Assembly (NCBI GenBank): GCA_964457335.1
Contig: CAYWGD010000010.1
Location: 45,356 to 109,355, forward strand
Length of the DNA: 64,000 bases
Direction of reading: 5' to 3'
Source: CAJBVW01 sp964457335
GTDB taxonomy: Bacteria; Myxococcota_A; UBA796; SXON01
A model generated the notes under the pieces. It saw only the letters and a program-made list of their open reading frames with translations, had not been told where the DNA came from and ran no database searches. The translations under genes and the position numbers were made by a program. Below are positions 51,267 to 60,561 of this stretch, piece after piece. Each line of letters starts with the position of its first letter. Positions within the stretch are counted from its first letter, which is position 1.

Positions 51267-53054
51267 ATGCGCCGTGTCGCCGCCGAGAGCCTGCTGCTGG
51301 GAGCCCTGGTGGGCGCCCTCGCGGCCGCCTGGTTCGCGCCCGAGGCGAGCGCGGTGTGCGGCTCGGAGGGGGCCGCGTTCGCGTGGCGCCTCGGGCAGCT
51401 CGACGCCTGGCGCGCCGGGACGGCCCCGCTCGCCGGCGATCACGGCGCGGCCGTGCCCGTCGCGGGGCTGCCGTACGTCGCGTTCGGCGCGGTGCTCGAG
51501 CCGCTGCTCGGGCTCACCGGCGCCTGGCTCGCCTCGATCGCGCTCGCGATCGGGGGCGGCGCGGCGGCGCTCTGGGGCCTCACGCGGGCCGCCGGCGCGG
51601 GGCCCGTCAGCGCCGCGCTGGCCGTGATCGTCGGGGCCCTGCCGCCGGTCGTGGCGCGGCACCTCGCGGACGGCGGCGTGGACCTCGCCGTGGTGCCCTT
51701 CGCCGCGCTCGCGCTCGCGCTCCTGCCCCGCAAGGAGTCGGCAGCCCGGGTGGTCGGCTTCGTAGCGGCGCTCCTGTGTGGCGCGTGCGACGCCCGCACG
51801 GGCGCGATCGTCGGCCTCGCCGCGGCCGCCGCGGGCGGGGGCGGCTGGGCGCTCCTCGCCGCGATCCTCGCCACGGGCACCCAGGCGGCGGCGCCCGCCG
51901 TCGGGGCGCTCGATCCGGTCGACCTGCCCGCGCCCTTCGTCGCGCTCCGCGCCGACGCCGTGGCCCCGGGCCTCGCGGCGCTCGCCGGCGCGCTCTGGGG
52001 CGTGGAGGAGGGGCGGCTCCGCCGCGGCGCCCTGGTGGGCTTCGTCTGCGCGCTCGGGCCGGTGCTCGCGGCGTTCGGGGACACGTTGACGGTCGGGGAC
52101 GCAGCCGTGCCGCTGCCCGCCGCGCTCGTCGCCGCGTTCACGCCGGGCGGGCAGGGGTGGACGGGCGGCCTCGTCGTCGCCGCGGTCGCCACGGCGCTGG
52201 GCCTCGGTCGGCTCGCGAAGCCCCGCCTCGCGCTCCTGCTCGCGCCCCTCGCCGTCGTCGAGGCCGCCCGTGTCGCCGGGCCCGCTCCGACCTGCCTCGT
52301 CGTCGACGCACCGGTCGCCGTCCGGGCGCTCGGCGAGCGGCAGGGCGGCGTCCTGAACCTCCCGGTGCGCGCGGAGGCCGGCGAGAAGCGGCTGGGCGGG
52401 CCGCCCGGCGCGCACGCGCTCTACCTCGCGCAGCAGCCGCTCCACGGGCGCGCGCTCGCGACCGGCCCGGCGCCGCTCGGCGCGACCGACCCGCTCTACG
52501 GCGAGCCCGCGGTGGTCCTCTCCCTCGGCGCGGACCGCCTCCTGCTCCCGCCCACGCGGCCCGGCGAGGTGCTCCGCGGGCTCGGCGTCACCGAGATCGT
52601 GGTGCATCGGCGGCTCTTCCCGCCCGGTGCCCTGGCCCTCGTGGATCCGGTGCTCTTCAAGCTCTACGGCGCCCCGCAGCGCGATCACGCCGGCGAGGTG
52701 GACCTCTACCGCGTGGACGCGACCGGCCCGGTGCGCGCCCCGGTCGCCGAGTCGCTCCACGGCATCGACGACCCGGCCCCCGCCGGCTGGCTCGACCTGG
52801 GGGCGTACATCGCCGGGTTGTCGCCCGCCGCGCCCGTCGCGCCCGCCGGGGCCGGCGCCGGGGCCGCGGATCCCGAGGGCGAGGCGGCCCCCGCGCCGTC
52901 GGACGCGCAGATCGGCCGCCCCGCGGCCGAAGGTGCTCCGGCGGAGGCCGGCGGACGTCCCCGCGGGCCCGGACGGGCGGCGCAGCCCGGGGGCGGGCGC
53001 GATGCCGGCGAAGGCCGGGGCCGACGCTCGGTGCGCGGGTCCACGGGCGGGTAG
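51267..53054 (+). CDS. Multi-pass membrane protein, second copy of the GT-C/YfhO-like type
   Basis: The 595-residue protein has roughly ten hydrophobic helices up to residue 340, then a soluble part starting GVLNLPVRAEAGEKRLGG and a Pro/Gly/Arg-rich disordered tail from about 500. The plan is the same as the protein encoded at 34537 (GVLDLPAEVG at the equivalent point). It may be an envelope glycosyltransferase-like protein, but no catalytic motif can be pinned. The ATG at 51267 begins the first hydrophobic helix after a short basic stretch. Confidence 0.6.
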   Translation: MRRVAAESLLLGALVGALAAAWFAPEASAVCGSEGAAFAWRLGQLDAWRAGTAPLAGDHGAAVPVAGLPYVAFGAVLEPLLGLTGAWLASIALAIGGGAAALWGLTRAAGAGPVSAALAVIVGALPPVVARHLADGGVDLAVVPFAALALALLPRKESAARVVGFVAALLCGACDARTGAIVGLAAAAAGGGGWALLAAILATGTQAAAPAVGALDPVDLPAPFVALRADAVAPGLAALAGALWGVEEGRLRRGALVGFVCALGPVLAAFGDTLTVGDAAVPLPAALVAAFTPGGQGWTGGLVVAAVATALGLGRLAKPRLALLLAPLAVVEAARVAGPAPTCLVVDAPVAVRALGERQGGVLNLPVRAEAGEKRLGGPPGAHALYLAQQPLHGRALATGPAPLGATDPLYGEPAVVLSLGADRLLLPPTRPGEVLRGLGVTEIVVHRRLFPPGALALVDPVLFKLYGAPQRDHAGEVDLYRVDATGPVRAPVAESLHGIDDPAPAGWLDLGAYIAGLSPAAPVAPAGAGAGAADPEGEAAPAPSDAQIGRPAAEGAPAEAGGRPRGPGRAAQPGGGRDAGEGRGRRSVRGSTGG

Positions 53055-53162
53055 GAGACGCCCGATATTCGGGAGCCAGGCGTGCAGGAGGCCCGGGGAG
53101 ACGCGCGCTCCCGCGGGGGCGCCCCCGCGTTTCAGGTTACGGGCACCGAGAGGTTTCGAGGA

Positions 53163-53963
53163 ATGCTGGATCGGATCGACGGGGTGGCGCGGCGGCTGCG
53201 CGAGCGTTTCGGGGCCGCCCCGGACCTGGGCGTGGTGCTCGGGAGTGGCCTGGGGGCCTTCACGGCCACGTTGGAGGACGCGACGCGCGCGCCCTACCCC
53301 GAGCTCGGGCTGCCCGGCTCCGGGGTTGCCGGGCACGCCGGCGAGCTCGTCGTGGGCCGCCTCTCCGGGCGCAAGATCGCGTGCTTCTCCGGCCGCCTGC
53401 ACCTCTACGAGGGGCACGACGCCGCCACCGCCGTGCTCGGCATCCGCGCGCTGGCGCGCTGGGGGGCCCGCGGCGTGATCCTGTCGAGCGCCGTCGGCGG
53501 CGTCAACCCCGAGCTCGGCAACGGCGAGCTCGTGCTGGTGTCCGACCACATCAACTTCCTCGGCGCCAACCCGCTCCGCGGCCCCAACATCGACGAGCTC
53601 GGGCCCCGCTTCCCGGACCTCTCCCACGTCTACTCGCCGCGCCTCCGCGCGCTCGCGCGCTCCGTGGCAGGCGGGCCGCTGCGCGAGGGGGTGTACGCCG
53701 CGATGCCGGGCCCCTCGTACGAGACGCCCGCGGAGGTGCGGATGCTCCGCCTCCTCGGCGGGGATCTCGTGGGCATGAGCCTCGTCCCCGAGGCCATCGC
53801 GGCGTCCCACGCCGGGCTCGAGGTGCTCGCCGTTGCGGTCGTCGCGAACGCGGCGGCCGGGCTCACCGAGGAGAAGCTGCTCCACACCGACGTGACCGCG
53901 TCCGTGAGCGCGGCCGCGAGCCGCTTCTCGACGCTCGTGCGCGACGTGGTGGCCGCATGGTGA
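53163..53963 (+). CDS. Purine nucleoside phosphorylase
   Basis: The 266-residue enzyme cleaves inosine or guanosine with phosphate. LGVVLGSGLGAF carries the phosphate-binding serine, CFSGRLHLYEGH the phosphate His/Arg, and MPGPSYETPAEVRML and SLVPEAIAASHAGLEVLA the purine site of trimeric PNPs, including the Glu. The ATG at 53163 with GAGAGG upstream is used. It overlaps cdd by 7 bases, forming a nucleoside salvage pair. Confidence 0.93.
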   Translation: MLDRIDGVARRLRERFGAAPDLGVVLGSGLGAFTATLEDATRAPYPELGLPGSGVAGHAGELVVGRLSGRKIACFSGRLHLYEGHDAATAVLGIRALARWGARGVILSSAVGGVNPELGNGELVLVSDHINFLGANPLRGPNIDELGPRFPDLSHVYSPRLRALARSVAGGPLREGVYAAMPGPSYETPAEVRMLRLLGGDLVGMSLVPEAIAASHAGLEVLAVAVVANAAAGLTEEKLLHTDVTASVSAAASRFSTLVRDVVAAW

Positions 53964-54379
53964 CGCACGCCGAGCTCCTCGCGCTCGCCCGCGAGGCCCG
54001 GGAGTTCGCCTACGCCCCGTACAGCCGCTTCAAGGTGGGCGCCGCCGTGCTCGGGGCGAGCGGGCGCACCTACACCGGCTGCAACGTGGAGAACGCGAGC
54101 TTCTCGCACACCTGCTGCGCCGAGCGCACCGCGGTGTTCAAGGCGATCTCCGAGGGCGAGACCCGCATCCTGGGCGTCGCGATCGTCACCGACACGAACC
54201 CGCCCGCGTCCCCGTGCGGCTCCTGCCGCCAGGTCCTGCACGAGTTCGGCGCCGACGCCTTCGTGTTGTGCGCGAACCTCGACGGAGACGTCCTCGAGGA
54301 GACCGTGCGCGGCTTCCTCCCCGCGGGTTTCGACCCCGAGGTGGTGCTCGGCGCGATCCGCAAGGGGCAGGCCGGGTAG
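53957..54379 (+). CDS. cdd: Cytidine deaminase
   Basis: The 140-residue protein deaminates cytidine and deoxycytidine to uridines. It has YAPYSRFKVGAAVL, the zinc motif HTCCAER with catalytic Glu, and the second zinc pair SPCGSCRQVL, as in small tetrameric Cdd enzymes. Its ATG lies inside the end of the PNP gene, so the two salvage enzymes are made together. Confidence 0.95.
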   Translation: MVTHAELLALAREAREFAYAPYSRFKVGAAVLGASGRTYTGCNVENASFSHTCCAERTAVFKAISEGETRILGVAIVTDTNPPASPCGSCRQVLHEFGADAFVLCANLDGDVLEETVRGFLPAGFDPEVVLGAIRKGQAG

Positions 54380-54578
54380 CTCCGCGGGCGCTGGTCCAGG
54401 GCAGCCGCTGGCGCGCTGCGGCGACGTCGGCGCCCGAGAGGGGCGTCGGTGGTTCGCGTGCCTCTCCCCCGCCCGGGCACCTGAGCCGCCGACGTCGAAC
54501 GAAGGCACGGCTGCCGACGCACCGCGCAGCGGGTGCCCCGAAACAGGGCCTGCGGGCACGCCCGAGCGCGCCCGGGCG
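54380..54578. other. Intergenic region between convergent cdd and rnd
   Basis: The 199 bases hold no credible reading frame. Several G/C-rich inverted stretches (for example GGCGCCCGAGAGGGGCGTC) could form hairpins, but no T-tract is visible. Confidence 0.5.
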
Positions 54579-55853
54579 CTACTCCGACGCGGACTCGGCG
54601 GGGGCGCCCGCCGCCGCGGGGCGACGACCACGCCGACGGCGGCGCTTCTTGCTGGCGGCACCCTCGACCGGCGCGACGACCGCCGCCTCGTCCAGGACCT
54701 CGTTGACGAGGCGCACCAGCGCGGCGCCGTGGGCCTCGAGCTGCCAGTCCCGGATCTCGGGGACCTTGGCGAGCTCCTCCATCGTGCGGGGCGCGCGCCG
54801 CGTGATCTCCCGCAGGATCCCGTTCGCGGCGATGGTGACGGGCGCGACGTTGTCCTTCGCGACCATCTCGTTGCGCCACTCCTTGAGCCGCGCGAGGAGG
54901 CGCTCGGCGTCCCGGCCGCGCAGGTTGGCGCCGCCGGACGGGGCCGCGGGCTCGCGGGGCGGCGGGACGGGGAGGGGCGTCTCGTCGGCGAGGCCGGCGG
55001 TGACCGTCTCGGCGAGCCGCACGCCGTGGCGGCGCACGAGCCCGGAGCCCCTCCGCATCATCGACGCGATGCCCTCGGGCGTCTCCGGGCGGGCCCGGGC
55101 GATCTCGAGCAGCACGGGGTCGGGGATGACCTTGAAGGCCGGCCGGTCCATGGCCGCGGCCTCCTGGTCCCGGTAGGCGTAGAGCGCGCGGAGCACGCGC
55201 TGGCCTTCCTCGTCGAGCTGCCGGGCGCCCTTCACGCGCAGGAAGTCGGCGGGGTCGTGCACGCGGCCCTGCCACTCGCGGGCCTCCATCATCCGGCACT
55301 CCTCGAGCACCGGGCGGAGCCGCCCGGCACGCTCGAGCTTGGCGGTGAGGATCTCGCGGAGCGCGGGGAGCCAGTGGGTGTCGCCGCGGGCGTAGTCGAG
55401 GTGCTCGTCCTCGAGCGGGCGCGCAGCCCAGTCGTGGCGCTGGTACTTCTTGTCGATCACGTGCCCGAAGAACTGGCCGATGAGATCGGCGAGCCCGATG
55501 CGCGGCAGCCCGAGGAACTGGCTCGCGATCATCGTGTCGAACAGGTTCGAGAAGCGGTAGCCGAAGTCGCGCTTGAGGCTCACGACGTCGTAGTCGGCGC
55601 CGTGGAAGACCTTCACCACCAGGGGATCCGCCATGAGCTCGCCGAGCGGCGACATGTCGGAGACCGACAGCGGGTCGATCACGTAATCGGCCTCGAAGTC
55701 GGAGATCTGCACGAGGCAGACCTTCTCCTGGTAGTGGTGGAAGCTGTCCGACTCGGTGTCGATCCCGAGAACGGTTGCCCGGCGCAGGCGGCTGACGGCG
55801 TCGAGGAGCGCCGCGTCGCTCTCGACCATGATGAGGGGCGTGTCACCGAACAT
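54579..55853 (-). CDS. rnd: Ribonuclease D
   Basis: The 424-residue protein has a DEDDy 3'-5' exonuclease domain (LGIDTESDSFH, HGADYDVVSLKRDFG, LDYARGDTHWL), an HRDC domain from about 205, and a second HRDC-like region near 330-390. The C-terminus is a basic tail (KKRRRRRGRR) that should help bind RNA. RNase D trims tRNA and other small RNA 3' ends. It ends the transcript that carries upp, hpt and ridA. Confidence 0.93.
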   Translation of the reverse strand: MFGDTPLIMVESDAALLDAVSRLRRATVLGIDTESDSFHHYQEKVCLVQISDFEADYVIDPLSVSDMSPLGELMADPLVVKVFHGADYDVVSLKRDFGYRFSNLFDTMIASQFLGLPRIGLADLIGQFFGHVIDKKYQRHDWAARPLEDEHLDYARGDTHWLPALREILTAKLERAGRLRPVLEECRMMEAREWQGRVHDPADFLRVKGARQLDEEGQRVLRALYAYRDQEAAAMDRPAFKVIPDPVLLEIARARPETPEGIASMMRRGSGLVRRHGVRLAETVTAGLADETPLPVPPPREPAAPSGGANLRGRDAERLLARLKEWRNEMVAKDNVAPVTIAANGILREITRRAPRTMEELAKVPEIRDWQLEAHGAALVRLVNEVLDEAAVVAPVEGAASKKRRRRRGRRPAAAGAPAESASE

Positions 55854-55896
55854 AGGCGAGCCCTTTAGTCAGTCAGGGCGCGCGGGACAACGAACG

Positions 55897-56274
55897 CTAG
55901 CCAACCGCCGCGATGCAGTCGATCTCGACGCGCGCGTCGCGAGGCAGTCCGGCAACGGCGACGGTGGCGCGCGCCGGGCGTGCGTCTCCGAAGAACTCGG
56001 CGTACACCGCGTTCATCGCGCCGAAGTCCGCCATGTCGCGAAGGTACACGGTGGTCTTGAGCACGCGGCTGCGCCCGGTGCCCGCGGCGTGGAGCACCGC
56101 GTCGAGGTTGCGCAGGGCCTGTCGCGTCTGGGCGCCGACGTCGCCGTCGACGAGGTTGCCGGACTCGGGGTCGAGCGCGATCTGCCCCGAGCAGTACACG
56201 AAGCCTCCGTGCACCATCGCCTGGGAGTAGGGGCCGATCGCGGCAGGGGCGTTCGGGGTGGTCACGACGGTCAT
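55897..56274 (-). CDS. ridA: RidA family enamine/imine deaminase
   Basis: The 125-residue protein is a full RidA: PNAPAAIGPYSQAMVHGG at the start and RPARATVAVAGLPRDARVEIDCIA at the end, with the catalytic Arg before the ATV strand. RidA hydrolyses reactive 2-aminoacrylate formed by PLP enzymes, acting as a cytoplasmic trimer. It lies 11 bases after hpt and 43 bases before rnd. Confidence 0.94.
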   Translation of the reverse strand: MTVVTTPNAPAAIGPYSQAMVHGGFVYCSGQIALDPESGNLVDGDVGAQTRQALRNLDAVLHAAGTGRSRVLKTTVYLRDMADFGAMNAVYAEFFGDARPARATVAVAGLPRDARVEIDCIAAVG

Positions 56275-56285
56275 GCGGGCTCCGA

Positions 56286-56807
56286 TCAGGGCGAGTAGAC
56301 CGCGACGTAGGGGAGGTTCCGGTAGAGCTCGCCGAGGTCGAGGCCGTAGCCGACCACGAACTCGTCTGGGATGGTGAACCCCACGTAGCTGAGCTCCACT
56401 TCGACCTCCCGGTGGTCCGGCTTGTCGAGGAGGGTGGCGACCCGCAGGGCGCGCGGCCCGCGGACCTTCAGCATGCGTACGAGGTAGTCGATGGTCAACC
56501 CGGTATCGACGATGTCCTCGACGATCACGACGTTCTGGCCCTCGATGCCGTGTCGGAGGTCCTGGATGATCTGGACGACGCCGCTCGAGGACGTGCCGCC
56601 GTGGTAGCTCGCGACGGCGAGGAACTCGACGCGCACCTCGCCGGAGATGGCCCGCACGAGGTCGGCCGCGAACAGGAACGAGCCCTTGAGCACGGTGATG
56701 ACGGTGACGGGCTCGTCCCCGAAGTCGGCGCGGATGCGCGCGCCGAGCTCGCGCACGCGCGCCTGGATCTGCTCTTCGGAGATGAGGGTGCGGAGGGTGC
56801 CGTTCAT
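56286..56807 (-). CDS. hpt: Hypoxanthine phosphoribosyltransferase
   Basis: The 173-residue enzyme makes IMP or GMP from the base and PRPP. It has TVLKGSFLFAADLVRAI, the PRPP motif VVIVEDIVDTGLTI, LDKPDHR and DEFVVGYGLDLGELYRNLPY, all typical of bacterial Hpt. It begins two bases after the upp stop, pairing purine and pyrimidine base salvage on one transcript. Confidence 0.96.
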   Translation of the reverse strand: MNGTLRTLISEEQIQARVRELGARIRADFGDEPVTVITVLKGSFLFAADLVRAISGEVRVEFLAVASYHGGTSSSGVVQIIQDLRHGIEGQNVVIVEDIVDTGLTIDYLVRMLKVRGPRALRVATLLDKPDHREVEVELSYVGFTIPDEFVVGYGLDLGELYRNLPYVAVYSP

Positions 56808-56809
56808 TG

Positions 56810-57625
56810 TCAGACCCACGAGTTGTTGAGGACCTCGCCCAGGCCGCCGGCGCCGGGCACGATGTACTGGTGATCGTCGAGCCCGCGCTCCTCGGCCGGG
56901 AGCGTTCCGGGCGGGCGCTCGAGCGCCGCCGGGGTGGAGAAGGCGCGATCGAGCCGGATGGCGTGGATCGAGACCTCGGGGTGCGCGGCGTGCACGCGCT
57001 GCACGTACTCCGGCGTGACGATCAGGTGCACGAACACGACGCGCGCGGGCCGGCCGGCGCCGATCGCGGCGTAGTGGTCCAGCACGCGGCACAACGATCC
57101 GCCGGTGGCGCCCATCGGGTCGGGGATGACGAGGAGCGCGCCCTCGATCGGCCCGCCGATCTTCGCGGCGCTGATGGACGCGCCCGTGACCTCGCCCGCC
57201 GCGCCGGTCGTGCGGCTGACGAACATGTGGTCCTGCCGCACGCCCGCGGGGTCGAGCGCCTCGTTGAAGCGGTCGTAGAACAGCTGCGCGGACAGGATGC
57301 CGGCGCGCGCCACGTCGACGACCACGACGCGCTGGGAGCGCCGCAGCACCACGCCCTCGTAGGCCTCCGCGGCGTGAACGGCCGTCATGCGCGTCGGGAC
57401 GCGCTCCACGTCCGTGGGGAGCTCGGCGTTGGCGACCTGGGTGAACAGGTACTCGAACAGGCGGGCGGCGAGCCGGCCGACCTCGGGCTGGTGGGTGTCG
57501 GGGTGGCCGAGCCGCGCCAGCATGGAGAGCGCGAGCGGGGTGCCGTGCAGGTGCAGGTTCGGGCCGTAGGCGTGGGCCGCCTCGGGGCAGGCCCCCACCC
57601 GGGTCGAATGCGCGATGTCCTTCAT
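56810..57625 (-). CDS. upp: Uracil phosphoribosyltransferase-like protein, extended
   Basis: The 271-residue protein has the UPRT-type PRPP loop LLVIPDPMGATGGS and an end DHQYIVPGAGGLGE that corresponds to the uracil-binding YIVPGLGD turn but is altered. It is about 60 residues longer than ordinary Upp (around 208), with extra N-terminal sequence and an internal insertion. It should convert uracil to UMP, but a changed base preference is possible. The ATG overlaps the upstream lipoprotein stop (ATGA). Confidence 0.8.
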   Translation of the reverse strand: MKDIAHSTRVGACPEAAHAYGPNLHLHGTPLALSMLARLGHPDTHQPEVGRLAARLFEYLFTQVANAELPTDVERVPTRMTAVHAAEAYEGVVLRRSQRVVVVDVARAGILSAQLFYDRFNEALDPAGVRQDHMFVSRTTGAAGEVTGASISAAKIGGPIEGALLVIPDPMGATGGSLCRVLDHYAAIGAGRPARVVFVHLIVTPEYVQRVHAAHPEVSIHAIRLDRAFSTPAALERPPGTLPAEERGLDDHQYIVPGAGGLGEVLNNSWV

Positions 57626-59562
57626 CCGTCGTCCTCGGGGAGCAGGGTGGTGAAGAGCTGGAGCGTGTCGAGGAGCAGCTGGAGCGTCCCGCCGTGCACG
57701 AGCTTCGCCGTGAAGGGCACGGGGCCCTCCCGCGTGAGCTCGGTGCGGGAGAGCGCGTCGCGGAGCGCGTCGGCCTCCACGACCACGAGGAGCGGCCCGA
57801 CGAGGGCGCGGTCCTCGAGCGTGTCGGCGGCGGCGTCGAGGGCCTCGAGCGCGGGATCCGCCTGGCAGGCGGCGTCGACGAGCAGCAGCAGGTCGGCGCT
57901 CTCGGCGTCCGGCAGCGCCACGAGCGTGGCGAAGCGGTCGAGCACGTCCCACGTCGCGTCCTGCCCGATCGCGGTCTTGGCGGGCCCGGCGAGGGCGGCG
58001 ATCGGGGTGCGCCCGTCCCCGTCCACGGCGAGGAGGTCGGCGGCGACGTCCCAGGCGGCGGGGAAGTCGAGCGGGGGGAAACCCGCGGGGAAGTAGTCGG
58101 CGTCGTGGTGCGCCCAGGGGTCGAGCAGCGCGGGGAGGAACGCCACGAGATCGCCGGCGAGCGCGGTGTCCGCGCTGTCGCGGAGGAGCTCCTCGACCGG
58201 CGGGACGAGCCCGAGGGCGTGCGCCTCGCCGAGCACGTCCACGAGCGCGGGCACCTGGCCCTGGTCGTCGGTGGCCGCGAGCACGTCGAGGAGCACGTAG
58301 AGGAGCTCGTCGGTCTCGGGGTCGGTCAGGCGGTCGATGGACTGGAGGTCGTCGACGAGCTGCGCGTCGATGACGGGGCACACCCCGCTGTCCGCGATGC
58401 CGTCGAGGATGTCCTCGGTGAGCGAGACGCCCAGCAGCTCCCCGAGCAGGCCGACGCCGCCGTCCACCGTGTCCGGGTCCTGGCGGGCGAGGAGCTGGAG
58501 GAGCTCCACGGAGAGGTTGCCGAGGTCGATGTCGACCTCGAAGACGCCGAGGTCGACGGAGCAGGTGACCTGCGTGTCGGCGTCGTGCAGCAAGCGCAGG
58601 AGCGCGACGAGCGCGCTGTCCTCGCCGGAGGAGAGGGCGCCGCCGCGGGCGTCGACCGAGGCGAGGTAGAGCACCTGCGCGGGGAGCTCGTCCACGCGGC
58701 CCGCGGCGAGCTGGTCTTCGAGCACGACGCCGAGGGCGTCGCGGAGGCGCGTGTCCGCGAGAAGCGGCCCAGCTGGCTCGGCGAGGTGGTCGAGCGTGAT
58801 CCGCCCGTCGCCCTCGTAGGTCAGGAGCACCGTGGCGAGGTCGCGCAGGGAGTGGCCGGTCGCGTCCGACCAGCGGTCGTTCGAGCCGTCGGCCATGCGC
58901 CCGAGCGCGTCGGCGAGGTCGGGCGCCCAGTCGTCGGCGAGGCCGGCGAGGGTGGGGTCGTCGGAGGTGCCGACGCTCGCCAACGTCCAGAGGAGGCGCT
59001 TCGTCGCGTCGGCGCGGGCCGCGTCGGCGAGGGGGGCGAGCGGCGCGAGGTCCTCGTCGAGCACGGTGCCGGCGACGAGGCCCGCGACGGGCAGCAGCGG
59101 GACCAGGAGGCCGTCGTCGAGCGCGGTCTGGCTGTTGAGCGCCACGGACGCGCCGAGCCAGGGCCAGGGCGCGCCGTAGACGAGCTCGAAGCCGATGTGC
59201 AGGAGGTCGAAGAGGCCGGTCGGATCCTCCAGCAGCGCGATGCCCTCTTCCAGCAGCGTGGCCAGCGAGAGATCGGCGAGCGGCAGCTCGGCCACCCAGC
59301 GCGCGAGGACGAGCCCGACGGCGCCGTCGCGCGTCTCGCCGTCGAGCGCCGCGTCGAGCGGGCCGTAGGCGTCGAGCGCGCCGGTCGCGTTCAGGCAGGC
59401 GAAGACGGCGTGGGCCTCGTCGGTGGACGCCGTGTCCAGCCCGTCGAGGAGGTTGGCCTCGTAGCAGGGGCCCGCGGGCTCGAGCCCGGCGCGCCAGTCC
59501 TCCCCGGTCTCGGCGAAGGAGCAACCCCCCAGCGCGAGCGCGAGGCCGATCCCGACCCGCAC
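57622..59562 (-). CDS. Large lipoprotein of unknown function
   Basis: The 646-residue protein starts at a GTG two bases after the outer-membrane protein stop and has a lipobox LALGGCS (Cys16). The mature part is acidic and Leu/Ala/Asp-rich with many repeated helix-like units and few aromatic residues, resembling an alpha-solenoid. It is coupled to upp through ATGA and follows a beta-barrel gene, so it may work at the outer membrane with that protein. No family was recognised. Confidence 0.7.
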   Translation of the reverse strand: MRVGIGLALALGGCSFAETGEDWRAGLEPAGPCYEANLLDGLDTASTDEAHAVFACLNATGALDAYGPLDAALDGETRDGAVGLVLARWVAELPLADLSLATLLEEGIALLEDPTGLFDLLHIGFELVYGAPWPWLGASVALNSQTALDDGLLVPLLPVAGLVAGTVLDEDLAPLAPLADAARADATKRLLWTLASVGTSDDPTLAGLADDWAPDLADALGRMADGSNDRWSDATGHSLRDLATVLLTYEGDGRITLDHLAEPAGPLLADTRLRDALGVVLEDQLAAGRVDELPAQVLYLASVDARGGALSSGEDSALVALLRLLHDADTQVTCSVDLGVFEVDIDLGNLSVELLQLLARQDPDTVDGGVGLLGELLGVSLTEDILDGIADSGVCPVIDAQLVDDLQSIDRLTDPETDELLYVLLDVLAATDDQGQVPALVDVLGEAHALGLVPPVEELLRDSADTALAGDLVAFLPALLDPWAHHDADYFPAGFPPLDFPAAWDVAADLLAVDGDGRTPIAALAGPAKTAIGQDATWDVLDRFATLVALPDAESADLLLLVDAACQADPALEALDAAADTLEDRALVGPLLVVVEADALRDALSRTELTREGPVPFTAKLVHGGTLQLLLDTLQLFTTLLPEDDG

Positions 59563-59564
59563 GA

Positions 59565-60143
59565 TCAGTCGAAGAGGTAGCGGACGCCCGCGTACGCGTT
59601 CACGGTCGGGTAGAAGCGCTTGTAGTAGCGCGTGCCGCCGGCCACGGACGCGGCGACCTGCACGCGGCGCGCCGCCATCCAGGTCCCGCCGACGCCGGCC
59701 TCGCCCGTGACGTAGCCGGTCATGTCCGCCGTGAAGACGCCGGCGCCGATGGTGCCGATCACGGTCATCTGGAGGTTCCCGGGGTCGCCCAGCACGCCCC
59801 ACTGGAGCCCGGCGGTGACGATGCCGAGGTCGCGCGGGACGGAGCGCACGTTGAACGTGTCGCCGTTCTTGGGCTCCTGCAGCGGGGAGTCCTGGAGGTA
59901 GAAGCCGCGGAAGATGCCCGCGACCTTCAGGTCCTTGTCGCCCAGCACCACCTCGAGCCCAGCCCCGTAGTTCGGGTTGATCTGGTTCTCGGGATCGGCC
60001 TGGGTGGCGACCCCGTTCACGTCCACGTCGTAGGAATAGACGCGGTCGCCGTGGATGCCGGCGGTGGTGACGACGCCGAAGCCCCCGGCGAAGGCGGGGA
60101 GGGGGGCGAGGGCGAGGAGGGCGAGGGGAAGGATGGGACGCAT
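59565..60143 (-). CDS. Outer-membrane beta-barrel-like protein
   Basis: The 192-residue protein has a signal peptide (MRPILPLALLALAPLPAFA) and alternating beta strands with glycine turns, ending in RYLFD, similar to the C-terminal aromatic signature of outer-membrane barrels. It is small enough for an eight-stranded barrel. The ATG at 60143 is used because it starts the signal peptide. It is the first gene of the lipoprotein-upp-hpt-ridA-rnd run. Confidence 0.65.
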   Translation of the reverse strand: MRPILPLALLALAPLPAFAGGFGVVTTAGIHGDRVYSYDVDVNGVATQADPENQINPNYGAGLEVVLGDKDLKVAGIFRGFYLQDSPLQEPKNGDTFNVRSVPRDLGIVTAGLQWGVLGDPGNLQMTVIGTIGAGVFTADMTGYVTGEAGVGGTWMAARRVQVAASVAGGTRYYKRFYPTVNAYAGVRYLFD

Positions 60144-60561
60144 CGAGCGACGGCTCCCGGAGGAAGTGCCTCTGATACACCAGATCGGGGGTCCGGCGCA
60201 AGCGGGACAGGCGCGCGGGGGTGAAGCCGGTCCCGGGTCACGAAATGTAGCTGTACCTACAGAATCTGAACCTGCGCCACGTCGCGTCGCGACGCAGCGA
60301 CCGTGTGCACGGCCCCCCCGCGAACGCCCGTCCTCACGACATCCTGGGGCGAGCACGAGCGCAACTGCTCGTAACTCTTGACATTACACGAAAAGCGAAA
60401 TGTTCGTGTAACGGCAACCCCCCTGTGGATCGCGCTGCGATGCGGTTTTTCGTGGTCTCGGCCGACCGCTCGCCAACGCCGAATTCTGGTATACACATCG
60501 CGTCGCCGAGCTCGCGCTTCGGCGCACGTACGGACCCCCAACTGCTCAACCGGAGGCTCTC
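60144..60561. promoter_or_regulatory. Divergent regulatory region before HU and the beta-barrel gene
   Basis: The 418-base gap is unusually AT-rich for this window. TTGACA at 60378-60383 abuts a perfect inverted repeat TTACACGAA-N10-TTCGTGTAA (60384-60411). A TGGTATACA sequence (60487-60495) is a good extended -10 about 67 bases before the HU start. TGTAG/CTACA arms at 60246-60261 face the barrel gene. No coding frame is credible. Confidence 0.55.
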
